Positions 1 to 9,676 are shown, counted from the stretch's first letter. The stretch is 64,000 bases of DNA from Filimonas effusa (GCF_004118675.1 NZ_SDHZ01000001.1:2604001-2668000), one strand, 5' to 3'. Numbers and translations are program-made. Notes: a model not told the origin generated them from the letters alone.

Positions 1-3000
1 CCCTATTTTTTGTTTGTTGCTGCTATTCAGCTGTAGCTGGAAACCAATTTCATTTTTCTGCTGTACCTGCTGCTGTAGGTTTGCTTTTGCGGTATTCAGT
101 AAAGTGACTAGCTCTTCTGCATTTCGTTCGGAAAGCCGTTGCTGCTGGTGCTGCTGTAATTGCGTATTGCGTTCTTGCCATACGGATTGCGCTGCATTAA
201 GGGCATTTTCTACAACCCTTAATGCGGCACGCTCTGTTGCTATCCAGCGGGTATCGTAGGCCAGCAGTTGCCCTAATTGCTGGTGGGTTAATACAGATGC
301 ATTACCACTATTAAATGTAGCCAGCCATTGCTGTATGTTTTGGACAAGAGCTTCGGCTTGTTGCTGCAACAACAGTATATCTTTTTCGGCCTGTTCTTTT
401 TGGGTTGCTGTACGGGTCAGGCTGGTTTGAAGCAGCTCCCTGTCGGCCTTCATTTTGTCCACCGCCTGCAGTGCTGCCGTTACGGCTTGCTTTAATTTTT
501 GCTCTATCGTTGCGGCAGCCTCGCCATTAAAGATGGCCTGCCGCTTTTGGGTAAGGACTTCCTGTTGTTGTGTTACACCGCCAAGTGCAGCTTGCTTTTT
601 TTGTACATCTGCACTAGCGTTTTGTAGCTGATTCTTTGCAGCCTCTATTTTTGCTGTTAGTATGTCTTGTTGCCGGGTGTCCTCTTCCAGCTTTTGAGTG
701 GTGGTTTTCCATTGATCGGCAAACTGGCTGATGCGTTGCAGGAATAACGCAGCATCTTGTTGCCAATTCGTAAACCAACCGGTTGTGACAAAGTAAGGGG
801 CCAGGCTTTCTTCTATAACAGCCAGTGCCTGGTGGCTGTCTTGCTGCCGTGCAAGCTGTTGTGCCTGTTGCTGCTGCAAGGATTGCAGTTGGCGCTCCGT
901 ATCTTTTAAGGCATTGCTGTTTTGGTTGTGCTGCTGCTCCAGTTGGTGTATGTGCTGCTGCAGTGCATTCAGCTCCTGTTTTTGATTGGCATGCAACTGT
1001 ATTTGTTGTTGCAGGTGTTTTTGCTGCGCGCGAGCATCCTGCAATTGCTGGGCCAGCCAAGTCGCTTTTTGCTGGTCAGATATTGTATCCGCCTGCGGAT
1101 AAATGGTAAAAGCTAACCAGGTTGTGTGCTGTACTGCAAGCGACGTTTCTTTGGTGCCTACTTCCTGCTCCTGGAGGTCGATAGTCTCTTCTAAATTGTT
1201 GACCGTTTGCTTTAAACCGCTTTCCGCTTGCAGGCAGGTAGTATAAGCTTTATCATGTTGCTCGTGTGCTGCTTTCAGTTCGGATAGCACATGATTTAAT
1301 TGTGGTTGTTCGGTAACGTAGGGATGTTCCTTGCTGCCACAAACAGGACAGGGCTCTTCGGCTGTTAATTGCGATCGCAGCAGTTCCACATTTTCGGCAG
1401 CAGCCAGCTTTGCCTTTTCCAGCATGCGTAACGATGCATCCCGTTCAGCCGCAGCTACCAGGAGCTGTTCGGACGCACAGGCCAGCAAATGCACTTTGGC
1501 CTGTAGTTCGTCTTTATTGCCCGCCAGCTTTTGCGTTAGTATATCTAGCTCTGCCTGGCTGTGGCTTATTATTTTCCAATGTGCTTCTGCCCCAATAATA
1601 TCTTCTATATGGGTATCGATAGCCGCTTTTCCCTTTTCTACATCTGCAATAGGTATACCGGCCAAAGCTTCAGCGGCCGCGGTATGTTTTGGCCTTTCGG
1701 CTTGTATTTGTTGAGTTATAGTTGCCAATTGTATTTCCAGCTCCGCTTTTGCGTGTTGCGCCCCGGTTATAGCGGTTTGAACAATTTCTAGTTGTGGCAA
1801 TAGCTCTTGCGCAGCATCCAGCAGAACCTGTGCGTCGGCCAGTTTTGCGTTGATGAGGCCGTGATTTTCGGCAATAGGCTGCCGGGCGGCATTATCCTGT
1901 TTCCATTGTTGTAGTTGGGTAATGGAAAAGTGCAATTTTTCAGCTTGCTGCTGATGTATCTGTAGTTGTCTTTCCAACTGCCGCTGGGTTTCTTCAACCG
2001 TTTTTACCTCTGTTGTAACTTGGGCTACCTGTAGTGCTTTTTCTTTGATCTGTACATCCAATGCCTTTGCTTCTTCCAGGTGTGGAAGAGCTTCTTCCTG
2101 CTGCCCGATAGTGGCGGCTGCTGCTTCGTTTGCGGTTTGCAATTGCTGGCTTAATGCTTCCTGTTGCTGTTGCAGGTGATGAAGCGTGGCGTGTAGCTGT
2201 TGTAGTGCGGTCGCTTTTTCGGACAATTGCTTTTCCGCCGCCTGTTGCCCCTCCATCCAACTTCGGGTAGGCTGTACTTGTTCCACCAGCTTTAATAATT
2301 GTTCACGGCTTGCAGCATTTTGTCTGGCCAGCATAGCCTGCTCCTGCGCCGCACTAGCGGCGCTAAGCGTAGTTTGCAAGAGCTTAAGCCTGTCGTGCCA
2401 GTTTATTTCCTGATTTAGCGTTTCCGCTTCTTTTTCCAGCAGGGCCATGCTTTGCTCCATAGTTGTTTTTTGCCGCTCCAGCTCCTGCAGCTCTTCTGCG
2501 GTAAGCGTGACAATACCTTCCCGTTGCAGATTCAGGTCTTCCAGCGCTCTTTTTTCCTGGCTGTAATGGGCAAATATCTGCCTGGATATTTCGGAATAAA
2601 TACGGGTTCCCGTAAGCTTTTCCAAAAGGGCCGATTTTTCGTCTTTGGCTGCTTTTAAAAATGCCGTAAAGTCGCCCTGGGCCAGCAATACGGAACGGGT
2701 AAATTGTTCGAAGTTGAGGCCTACCAGGCGCTCAATTTCTTCTGCCGTTTCTTTCTTTTTACCAGGAAAGATGGCTCCGGATAATTTGTTGGTAAGCAAT
2801 GTCGTATCCGGCTGTAAAGCGCCATCAGCCTTGTCCCTGGCCCGCCTTACTTTCCAGGTGGCAGTGTAAGTTTGTGCATCGGTGCCAATGAAGTCAACCT
2901 CGGCAAAGCCTTCGCCAGCGCCATCGCGCAGGATGCCCCGATGATCGCCCTGGTTAATGGTGCTGCCTTGTACATCTATAATATCAACACCTGCCTCCTG

Positions 3001-3192
3001 CCCTTGTTTGTAGCGTGGTGTTTTGCCATACAGGGCTAGGCAGAGCGCATCGAGTATAGTGGATTTACCGGCACCGGTAGGACCGGTAATAGCGAATATG
3101 CCCGCGGAGGATAAGGGTTCCCGCGTGAAATTGATTTCAGTAAAACCATCCAGCGAGGCCAGGTTTTTTATGCGAATGCCGAGAATTCTCAT
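1..3192 (-). CDS. sbcC: SbcC, ATPase subunit of SbcCD nuclease (3' part outside window)
   Basis: SbcC is the Rad50-like ATPase of the SbcCD complex, which opens hairpins and trims DNA ends during repair and replication. The first 60 residues carry an ABC-type Walker A, GPTGAGKST. A zinc hook CPVC lies at residues 615-618 (bases 1339-1350), with very long Gln/Glu/Lys/Ala-rich coiled coil on both sides. The frame is open for 1064 codons and leaves the window at base 1 still inside the second coil, so the signature motif, Walker B and D-loop lie outside. The hook position suggests a full protein of about 1200 residues. The ATG overlaps the sbcD stop in an ATGA, so the two are translationally coupled. 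The coil biases composition, so many spurious reading frames appear over it on both strands. Confidence 0.93.
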   Translation of the reverse strand, partial: MRILGIRIKNLASLDGFTEINFTREPLSSAGIFAITGPTGAGKSTILDALCLALYGKTPRYKQGQEAGVDIIDVQGSTINQGDHRGILRDGAGEGFAEVDFIGTDAQTYTATWKVRRARDKADGALQPDTTLLTNKLSGAIFPGKKKETAEEIERLVGLNFEQFTRSVLLAQGDFTAFLKAAKDEKSALLEKLTGTRIYSEISRQIFAHYSQEKRALEDLNLQREGIVTLTAEELQELERQKTTMEQSMALLEKEAETLNQEINWHDRLKLLQTTLSAASAAQEQAMLARQNAASREQLLKLVEQVQPTRSWMEGQQAAEKQLSEKATALQQLHATLHHLQQQQEALSQQLQTANEAAAATIGQQEEALPHLEEAKALDVQIKEKALQVAQVTTEVKTVEETQRQLERQLQIHQQQAEKLHFSITQLQQWKQDNAARQPIAENHGLINAKLADAQVLLDAAQELLPQLEIVQTAITGAQHAKAELEIQLATITQQIQAERPKHTAAAEALAGIPIADVEKGKAAIDTHIEDIIGAEAHWKIISHSQAELDILTQKLAGNKDELQAKVHLLACASEQLLVAAAERDASLRMLEKAKLAAAENVELLRSQLTAEEPCPVCGSKEHPYVTEQPQLNHVLSELKAAHEQHDKAYTTCLQAESGLKQTVNNLEETIDLQEQEVGTKETSLAVQHTTWLAFTIYPQADTISDQQKATWLAQQLQDARAQQKHLQQQIQLHANQKQELNALQQHIHQLEQQHNQNSNALKDTERQLQSLQQQQAQQLARQQDSHQALAVIEESLAPYFVTTGWFTNWQQDAALFLQRISQFADQWKTTTQKLEEDTRQQDILTAKIEAAKNQLQNASADVQKKQAALGGVTQQQEVLTQKRQAIFNGEAAATIEQKLKQAVTAALQAVDKMKADRELLQTSLTRTATQKEQAEKDILLLQQQAEALVQNIQQWLATFNSGNASVLTHQQLGQLLAYDTRWIATERAALRVVENALNAAQSVWQERNTQLQQHQQQRLSERNAEELVTLLNTAKANLQQQVQQKNEIGFQLQLNSSNKQKIG

Positions 3193-4436
3193 ACGGCTTC
3201 AGTTTGGGTCACCTCCTGGGTTACCTGATTAAATAATTGGAGCAGCTCGACTGGAACAGCAGCGCTGTAACGGGATTGATAGACTTGTTCCAATACATCT
3301 TTGGGCTGCAACTGGCGAAGGCTATCTTCTGCAACGGTTACTGCATTGCTGCCCGTGGTATTGACTACTGGGTATTTTACATCAATTTTAGCCAGGCGCA
3401 CGTGTTTGCCGCTTAGGGCAGTTTCTATTTTATGGCGAAGGCCTGGTTCTGGTCCATCAAGCAGAACCCGCACTTCGAGATATGGGGCTGGCTGAAGATC
3501 GGTACCCGCAACAGGCAGTTGCTGTAGTGCATTTGTCACCTCGGCAAGTGAGCTATGTACCGAGGGTACTCTCTTTAAGAGTACCGACACGGGTACTTCA
3601 ATAGCTTTCAAATTGCTAATGCCTTGCTCTTCCAGGTCAAACACAATGACCTGGTGCTTGTAATTCAGCTCTGAAAACGACATGGGGATTGGGCTGCCGC
3701 AGTAGCGGATATGTTCTTTGCCGCCAATACGCTGGGCCTTGTGAATATGCCCCAGGGCCACATAGCGGATATCTTCATGGAAAGCCGTTATGCCAATGCA
3801 TTCAACACCTCCCATGATGGCCCGTTCCACCGATTGATCAATATCGGTCATATCTGTTTGCTGCGCGTGCAGGTGCCCCATGCAGATAACGGGTTCTTCT
3901 GCATGTTTTTTGGAACATGCGCAGGCATACGCCTGCGCATAAAATGCTGCAACGCCTGCTGAATATGGGTTTTCGGCGTCTGCAATTACCGGATAATCGC
4001 CCATACGCAAAAATGGAATGGCTAGGCACCAGGCTTTAGTAGTTCCGTCTTTATTTTTCAGAGGGATAACAAGTTTTTCGTAGTCAATTCTATCATCCTT
4101 CTTTTCAACGAGGCCAACAATATGTATGTTGGATGATTCCAGCAATGGCTTTGGCGATTCCAACCTGGCCGCCGAATCGTGGTTACCAGCAGTAATAATT
4201 ATTTGCAGATCAGGGTTGGCAGTCACGGCCTGGTTCAGAAAGGAATAAAGCATTTTCACGGACTCTGCCGAAGGGTTGGACAGATCGAAGACATCGCCGC
4301 TGATCAGCAATACGTCCACCTGTTCAGCTTGAAGTGACCCAAGCAGCCATTTTAAAAACTGTTGATGCTCATAGGCGCGGTCGTACTCATGGAACAACTG
4401 ACCGATGTGCCAGTCGGCTGTATGGAGATATTTCAT
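3189..4436 (-). CDS. sbcD: SbcD, Mre11-like nuclease subunit of SbcCD
   Basis: This is the metallophosphoesterase-type nuclease partner of SbcC. With SbcC it acts as an ATP-dependent double-strand exonuclease and hairpin endonuclease. Metal-site motifs are in the expected order: D8-W-H10 near the N terminus, GDVFD at 47-51, GNHD near residue 84, then GHLH and GHIH further on. At 415 residues it has the usual family length, with a C-terminal capping region. It is the first gene of a leftward two-gene operon and its stop overlaps the sbcC start by four bases. The ATG at 4436 is followed directly by the conserved N-terminal strand, which fixes the start. An extra perfect hairpin sits inside the coding region at 3917-3940. 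Confidence 0.95.
   Translation of the reverse strand: MKYLHTADWHIGQLFHEYDRAYEHQQFLKWLLGSLQAEQVDVLLISGDVFDLSNPSAESVKMLYSFLNQAVTANPDLQIIITAGNHDSAARLESPKPLLESSNIHIVGLVEKKDDRIDYEKLVIPLKNKDGTTKAWCLAIPFLRMGDYPVIADAENPYSAGVAAFYAQAYACACSKKHAEEPVICMGHLHAQQTDMTDIDQSVERAIMGGVECIGITAFHEDIRYVALGHIHKAQRIGGKEHIRYCGSPIPMSFSELNYKHQVIVFDLEEQGISNLKAIEVPVSVLLKRVPSVHSSLAEVTNALQQLPVAGTDLQPAPYLEVRVLLDGPEPGLRHKIETALSGKHVRLAKIDVKYPVVNTTGSNAVTVAEDSLRQLQPKDVLEQVYQSRYSAAVPVELLQLFNQVTQEVTQTEAV
3917..3940. repeat. Perfect 10-bp hairpin inside sbcD
   Basis: ATGCGCAGGC and GCCTGCGCAT flank a four-base loop, all in frame within sbcD, where they encode an Ala/Cys-rich segment. A second, smaller inverted repeat (GCATGTT at 3901-3907 and AACATGC at 3914-3920) abuts it. 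The symmetry is seen directly; any role is unknown. It could be chance or a small palindromic insertion. Confidence 0.6.
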
Positions 4437-5045
4437 GACAGGTCAAGGTTGTAATATAAAAAATTAGTAGCCGAAAATATCTGGCTACAATATAATAATA
4501 TAATATCAATATCGTAAATTCAAATTGGTCTGATTAACCGATGTCTATGCGACACTGTAATCAAAGAAAGAGGGATTAAATAACTTAATGAGGATATCTG
4601 TTCAATACCAAAAGTCAGTAAAAATATAATTGTGAAAGTGGAAACATTATTTATTCTCTTCAAGTCACTCACTAAATGGTTAGAGGCAGCAGTTGTCACA
4701 AATATGGTATTTTTTTGTGACAGAATGATTCTACTGGCAATCAATAAGTGAATCAAACGACTCATTTATAGCGATCAACGTCGAACTAAAAAACGCGCAA
4801 ACACAATACTTAGTAAACAGTAGATAATCATATATTTAAATCAGCCAACCGCTTCAAATCTTCGAGAAAGAAGTTGGAAAGCTGTTCAGAATCGGCCACC
4901 TGACTGGACAAATCGCTCTACCGCACATTTGTCCAGTTTTTATTGCTTATTCTCAAGTGAAGCAATTTAACTATTCGTTTTCACCTCAGAATCAGTCAAA
5001 TTTCTCAAAAAGAACTCAACAAACGATAAGGTATCAGATTAAAAA
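4437..5045. other. Gene-free A+T-rich spacer upstream of sbcD
   Basis: No convincing gene is present. Short frames on both strands lack composition or motifs of real proteins. On the minus strand at about 4840-4920 there is a short frame ending in a leucine-rich helix-like tail, with a stop just upstream; it could be a gene remnant. The clearest structure is the terminator-like hairpin at 4903-4941. The sbcDC promoter should lie near 4437-4550, but I could not pick it out. Confidence 0.5.
4903..4941 (+). terminator. Terminator-like hairpin with T-run, rightward
   Basis: ACTGGACAAAT at 4903-4913 pairs with ATTTGTCCAGT at 4927-4937, with a 13-base loop and then a run of T on the plus side. There is no T-run on the other side. 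No intact plus-strand gene ends here, so it may belong to a decayed gene. Confidence 0.6.
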
Positions 5046-6929
5046 TCAGTATTTCAGCTTCGTCAACTCCCTCATTTTTCTAAAACCAATAGTCCTGATA
5101 ATATACCCTATCATTTGAGCAGGCATTAAGTCCTGAGACTGGGGAATTGTTAAAAAAAAGCCGTACTCCTTACAATAGAGCTTATAAGTTTCTACCGCCT
5201 CTTTTATTGTGTATCTATTGCGTAGGTAGTAAGGAGTCTCAAAATTTAGCCCAGATTCAGCACGCGCCCTTTCCAAAGTGAGCCCATGACGATTAAGACA
5301 GCGAGCCAGCGGGGTAAACCCATAGGCAATTAGTTCATGTCGAGTAAGAAATCTTTTATATTTTATACAGGCTCTCCTATAGTCAACAATCGCTTGCTCT
5401 TCCGAATATTCCCTTCCACGAAAGCGGCGTAGAGTAAATGCTAATTTACATTTCCGACGAATAGTTTGAAAGCCTTTGTATTTGATGATCGCGTGAGCCA
5501 ACCCTCTCAAATTCATGTCATAAAGTTCCCTAGATGTCAAATATTTACTATGATCTATGCAAAGCTGTTTATAATCAGCAACTGTTTTAGACAGGGTATA
5601 GTATTCCCGAGAAACCTGCCGACATTTGATTTTTAGCTTTTGCGCAACATCATACGTTGTACCATGATATTTATAAATAGCATTAGCCATTGAAGCTCTA
5701 CCTTCAGAATACAATTCCTTTATGGTAGGCATTCTTCCATACTTCGAAATAAATGGCTGCAGTTCCGTTTTTATATTTTTGAAGTCAGCCCAGTAAGTCG
5801 GGGGCTTTAGGCAACAATCGTTATACAAAATTGATGTTTTTATCGACCAAAAACCTATTCTATTAATAATACCAATCACCTCTTTTTCAATCCACTCAAT
5901 TCGTTGACAAAAGAGCTTTTGAGGCAAAATTATATATTTCTTTCTTAGCTTTTTATACACCGAAATCTTCTTAGCCATTTTAACTTCATAAGCATCACTA
6001 CCGGTACGGCTATACCCCGCAATTTCTATATAGGTTTTCCCGATCAGAAAGTCGCATTTGTATAAATACTTCTTCGAAATCCTAACATGTACCCGATGAG
6101 GTATATTGTATTTAAAGAGTATATTATCAAAAATACATTCGTAGGAACTTTGCAGATAATGTCCATCATTTGCAGGAAATAGCCTTTCAGAGCGCATACC
6201 TAGTAATCTATAAAACTTGGGATATCCACCATTTTTGGAAATCGCATGCGATAAGTTATAACGTCCTATCATCTTCAGCACTGATGCATTAGGAAAAAAA
6301 CCATATTCCTCGATAATAGGCCTAAGGTGCTCTACAATCAATTTATCAGACCATCGAACAACTTTCGTTACAGGAATACCAGCAGCCTTTTTAAAGCCAC
6401 ATAAAGTACCCAATCTACTTACAGCAGCGACTAAAGTATTTTTGCCAAGCTTAAGTAAATTAGATACAGTTACGGGATGTCCCGCATCATGAAGCTCTTT
6501 CAATTCTCGAGTCACTCTAGCTTTCGTCCAAATCTTTTTTCTTAATCTAATGCCCAATTTATATTTTCTATTCAACACTTTTAGGCCGCCATGTTTACTT
6601 ATTGCATTAGTCAAAGCAGTCATTTTCATTTCGAGTATGAGCTTAAAAATTGACTTTGTCTCCAAAAGCTGTTGGTTTATTTGACAAAACTCCCTCAATT
6701 CGGCTACTGTAGTCTTTTTAGTCCAATAACCAGCTGGTTTCTTGTCGCTTATCAACCCCATCTCTGAATATAGGTTGTGGAAGTTTTTAAAGTATCTAGG
6801 AACTGACTGAGCCAATTTTCTATAACCCTTTTTTTTCATTAGGCTGCTGGTCGGAACACATCCCCATTGGCTATAAAGTTCAGTACATTTATCCAAAATC
6901 ACTTCTCTACTCCACTTTTCTCTAGGCAT
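5046..6929 (-). CDS. Repeat-array nuclease: four repeats, VSR-like PD-(D/E)XK core, four repeats
   Basis: The 627-residue protein contains eight divergent units of about 53 residues, roughly at 6-58, 69-126, 134-185, 193-245, 380-435, 446-497, 508-561 and 572-625. Each has a helix, a short G/Y-x-(F/V)-(P/L)-T-like turn, a second helix ending near an I-x-(K/R)-x-G-G pattern, and a basic tail. This resembles the repeats associated with homing endonucleases (Pfam HNH_repeat, from memory). Between the two sets, about 258-360, lies a nuclease-like core: E264 in a helix, D293 in CDF, E302 in IEIAG, then a Lys-rich helix and the strand YIILP, as in VSR/DUF559-type enzymes. It stands alone, is A+T-rich, and has no partner gene. 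Homing endonuclease, mobile selfish gene or sequence-specific defence nuclease are all possible. Fold assignment is moderately sure, function is not. Confidence 0.7.
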   Translation of the reverse strand: MPREKWSREVILDKCTELYSQWGCVPTSSLMKKKGYRKLAQSVPRYFKNFHNLYSEMGLISDKKPAGYWTKKTTVAELREFCQINQQLLETKSIFKLILEMKMTALTNAISKHGGLKVLNRKYKLGIRLRKKIWTKARVTRELKELHDAGHPVTVSNLLKLGKNTLVAAVSRLGTLCGFKKAAGIPVTKVVRWSDKLIVEHLRPIIEEYGFFPNASVLKMIGRYNLSHAISKNGGYPKFYRLLGMRSERLFPANDGHYLQSSYECIFDNILFKYNIPHRVHVRISKKYLYKCDFLIGKTYIEIAGYSRTGSDAYEVKMAKKISVYKKLRKKYIILPQKLFCQRIEWIEKEVIGIINRIGFWSIKTSILYNDCCLKPPTYWADFKNIKTELQPFISKYGRMPTIKELYSEGRASMANAIYKYHGTTYDVAQKLKIKCRQVSREYYTLSKTVADYKQLCIDHSKYLTSRELYDMNLRGLAHAIIKYKGFQTIRRKCKLAFTLRRFRGREYSEEQAIVDYRRACIKYKRFLTRHELIAYGFTPLARCLNRHGLTLERARAESGLNFETPYYLRNRYTIKEAVETYKLYCKEYGFFLTIPQSQDLMPAQMIGYIIRTIGFRKMRELTKLKY

Positions 6930-7502
6930 AACTAAAAGACCTTATGTTAAAAAGTTAAGATTTTTACATTATGAAGAACTCCATAAAACTAACTGAGTAA
7001 AGCCTTTTATGCTTTTGTATACTAACTTATCAGCCTTAACTTTCCTTTCAATAAGCGAAAGCTTATTGTCCTTATTGAGTTGCTTCAATTCATTTTCAGT
7101 ATTTCTACTGATAGCTGTAGTTTACTACGACGCAATCACCCCTAAAACAATACTAATCTTCCGGCATCCTTCGATAGAACACCATGTAAGAGTATTTTAT
7201 TAATACAACAGAATGCAACCTCCTATACTGCAATAGCAATGGAGACTATACTCCTCGGATTGCCAGTTGTGTCAAATTTGTTTCATTAAGTGGAAGCAGC
7301 AGATTTATCATTGCAGCCTGTCCCCCCTGTCCTTTTATTTTTTTAAGCGAAAAAATAGCTTTGTCGTTTAGAATAATCAGGAAATAAGCTAGATAAAATT
7401 AAAAGCGGCAATTAAAGAAGGGTAAGTGTTGTCGATGAAAGGCGAAAGCTGATTTCCTTAGCTTCTTTCTGATATTTATAAGAGATAAAAATATATTCAA
7501 AC
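6930..7502. other. Gene-free A+T-rich spacer
   Basis: No supported gene. A 64-codon plus frame at 7009-7203 has no upstream signal or recognisable content. TAGCTTTG at 7356-7363 fits the Bacteroidota -7 consensus TAnnTTTG, but no clear -33 element stands at the right distance. It could drive the small membrane-protein frame at 7503. Confidence 0.4.
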
Positions 7503-7733
7503 ATGGCCAAATCATCAAACACTCCCTTTAAATGTCAAATAGGGAAATTTTCTTTGGAAACTGAAACTAAAGGGGCGACACCTCATTGGTTATTGGTAGT
7601 TCTATTTATTATGCTCCTGCTCTTTTTGCTAGCAGTAATCCTCATTATGAAAAGCTGGTCGATACCTTTCCTGGGAATCTTTGGATCAAAACTATTGGGT
7701 TGGGTAAAAAATCTCAGGTCAAGATCTCCCTGA
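7503..7733 (+). CDS. Possible small single-pass membrane protein
   Basis: A 76-residue frame begins at an ATG after A-rich sequence. It has a polar N terminus (residues 1-28), one strongly hydrophobic segment at about 29-50 made of Leu, Ile, Val and Phe, and a short basic tail. I do not recognise a family. A clean transmembrane segment with charged flanks in a region otherwise poor in open frames is the only support for it being real. The next gene begins about 200 bases downstream on the same strand. Confidence 0.4.
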   Translation: MAKSSNTPFKCQIGKFSLETETKGATPHWLLVVLFIMLLLFLLAVILIMKSWSIPFLGIFGSKLLGWVKNLRSRSP

Positions 7734-7930
7734 TTTCTGGCAGACATCTGTATGTACATGACTCACATACTTCATAAAAGCAGGGTAAATATATGACCTT
7801 TATACCGGCTGGGATCAATTCCATCTAAAGGTGTTTTAATATAAGGCACTCAATAATATTTTCAGCGCCGTGACTCTCTCTTCCTACCCAATCTTTCTTC
7901 GATTCAAATACAGAAACAAATTACCTGACC

Positions 7931-8533
7931 ATGGAGCTCACACAGGAATTATTTCAAAAATGCAGAAGAATCAGCAATGCCATTCAAGACTTTTTGCTTC
8001 AAACTGGTATGGCCGACGCAAGATCAACGGATGTATATGATTTTTTATCCAGGAAGGGCTTAGTTGAAAAAGATCGCCATGCAGGCCTACGTTTTCGATC
8101 ATTTTTAAAAGAGCTAAAAGAATCAAACTTATTGTACTTGATTAAACAATGCTCATGTGTTGAAAAGGAACATACACTTGAATGGTATTTTAATCCCGTC
8201 CACAGCAACAACAATAATATAGCGCATAGTTCCGGCAAATCCATTAGGCAACATAGGCCGGTTATGGACAAGCAGGATATAGAACTGTTATTAAATAAAG
8301 AAGCCCCCAATGTAGCATGCCTGCCTGTAAGGAATGACAAAAAATACACACCTCAGGAGCTTGAACTTAAGCGCTATTATCCGCTTGCATATGAATACTG
8401 GACAGACGAGGAACTTAAAATAATGTCAAGAGTTTATGCTCTATGCAAGAGTGTTGACACTGTTGCTTCTCTGCTGAAAAGACAGCCCCATGTCGTTAAG
8501 GAAAAATTGACAATTAAAACATCCATTGGATAA
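7931..8533 (+). CDS. Unknown protein with Myb/HTH-like C terminus
   Basis: The 200-residue soluble protein is not recognised as a whole. Residues about 1-90 look helical and charged, with a repeated F-L-pattern that could form a winged-helix-like unit. The C terminus, about 150-195, reads P-x-A-Y-E-Y-W-T-D-E-E-L followed by a helix, a short turn, VDTVASLLKRQPHVV and a final helix. This matches the pattern of SANT/Myb-like helix-turn-helix tails attached to helicases and other DNA-acting proteins. DNA binding is therefore plausible but not shown. It lies alone, 95 bases before an AraC gene on the same strand. Confidence 0.65.
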   Translation: MELTQELFQKCRRISNAIQDFLLQTGMADARSTDVYDFLSRKGLVEKDRHAGLRFRSFLKELKESNLLYLIKQCSCVEKEHTLEWYFNPVHSNNNNIAHSSGKSIRQHRPVMDKQDIELLLNKEAPNVACLPVRNDKKYTPQELELKRYYPLAYEYWTDEELKIMSRVYALCKSVDTVASLLKRQPHVVKEKLTIKTSIG

Positions 8534-8627
8534 AAGGCCCGATTTATCCTGTATTGAATAGTACGAAATACAGCAAATCGTAGTAGGAATCTTTTGTGTA
8601 AGTTTGGATTAGATTTTTGGATAACGC

Positions 8628-9596
8628 ATGGCGAAGAAAAACAAACAAGTCTACATTCCCTGGCTCGATAAGATCAGCGACTTCTACGATACCTTCAGGA
8701 TTGGGAAGGCAGAGAATAATTTTTTTACCATTATGCGGATGGAAGACCAGGCAAAAGGCAAGTTGTTGTTCATGCCGCTCTTTCGTGGGAACTTTTTCCG
8801 GCTCGTCATTTGCAAAACACCAGAAATCCGGTTCCTGTTGCCCGACGAAACCGTCAGCACTTCTTCAAACTGTATCTATTTTGCCTACCCGGGCAAAATA
8901 GAAAGCTGGCAACGTGTGGAAACGATATATGGCTACCTCGTTTGTTTTACGCCTGAATTTGCGGGAATATCCCCCCAGAGTCCCTTGTTTACAAAAGACT
9001 TCCCCTTCTTCGTGAACGGGGCCAGTTCAATTTTAAGATTATCCCAGCCAGATATGGATGCCATAGGGCATACAGCCGAAGCACTGCTTGTTGAAATGAA
9101 ATCCGGCAATGCCGATAATTTTGAAATGATACAACACTTGTTAAAAGTGCTGCTTATCCAGATTCGCCGCCTGTATTATAAAGATAGACAGGCAAAAACA
9201 GATATCCAGTTAAAGCAGGCATCCCTTATGGTTCGGTTCAGGAAAGTGTTGAACACCTATTCTATAGATACGCCCAACAAAAGAAAAGAACACAGGCCAA
9301 CGGTAAGAAGTATTGCAGAAGAACTGCACCTCACACCCAGCCATTTAAACTTCCTGGTCAAAAAATATACAGGCCACACCGCTTTACATCATATCAATGA
9401 AAAGATATTGCTGGAGGCAAAAAGCCTGCTGACGCACACCGGTTTACAGGTATCGGAAATCGCCAACCTGCTACAATTCAATGAAGCAGCTTATTTCAAC
9501 CGGTTCTTCAAGAAAATGACAGGCATAACACCTACTGCCTACCGGGATGATGCCCTTCAACTCATGCGGCGGCCTCTCGACACGCAAAATCGATAA
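8628..9596 (+). CDS. AraC-family transcriptional regulator
   Basis: The N-terminal 180 residues form a cupin-like sensing domain with the short strand-turn pattern seen in Bacteroidota AraC proteins (PEIRFLLPDET, NCIYFAYPGK). Residues about 210-310 hold two helix-turn-helix units: TVRSIAEELHLTPSHLNFLVKK, shortened here to its core, and VSEIANLLQFNEAAYFNRFFKK with the closing TGITPTAYR motif. At 322 residues it has the normal length. The MFS exporter gene begins 80 bases downstream in the same direction, so the pair probably forms a regulator/efflux unit with the exporter as target. The ligand is unknown. Confidence 0.88.
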   Translation: MAKKNKQVYIPWLDKISDFYDTFRIGKAENNFFTIMRMEDQAKGKLLFMPLFRGNFFRLVICKTPEIRFLLPDETVSTSSNCIYFAYPGKIESWQRVETIYGYLVCFTPEFAGISPQSPLFTKDFPFFVNGASSILRLSQPDMDAIGHTAEALLVEMKSGNADNFEMIQHLLKVLLIQIRRLYYKDRQAKTDIQLKQASLMVRFRKVLNTYSIDTPNKRKEHRPTVRSIAEELHLTPSHLNFLVKKYTGHTALHHINEKILLEAKSLLTHTGLQVSEIANLLQFNEAAYFNRFFKKMTGITPTAYRDDALQLMRRPLDTQNR

Positions 9597-9676
9597 AAAG
9601 TCCAATCATTGCCTGAATAGGTATAAGCCGTATTCTTTTGCCTTGCCGAAATTTGCGCTCTTAAACAAAGAAAAGA

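Noticed and set aside
614-2413. Many open frames of 60-150 codons over sbcC on both strands
   Set aside because: They are shadows caused by the repetitive, Gln/Ala-rich coiled-coil coding sequence; the sbcC frame explains the region.
4520-4765. Minus-strand frame of 81 codons
   Set aside because: No recognisable content or start signal, in low-complexity A+T-rich sequence.
7009-7203. Plus-strand frame of 64 codons
   Set aside because: Hydrophobic-looking but without clear topology or conservation signals; listed only as part of a spacer.
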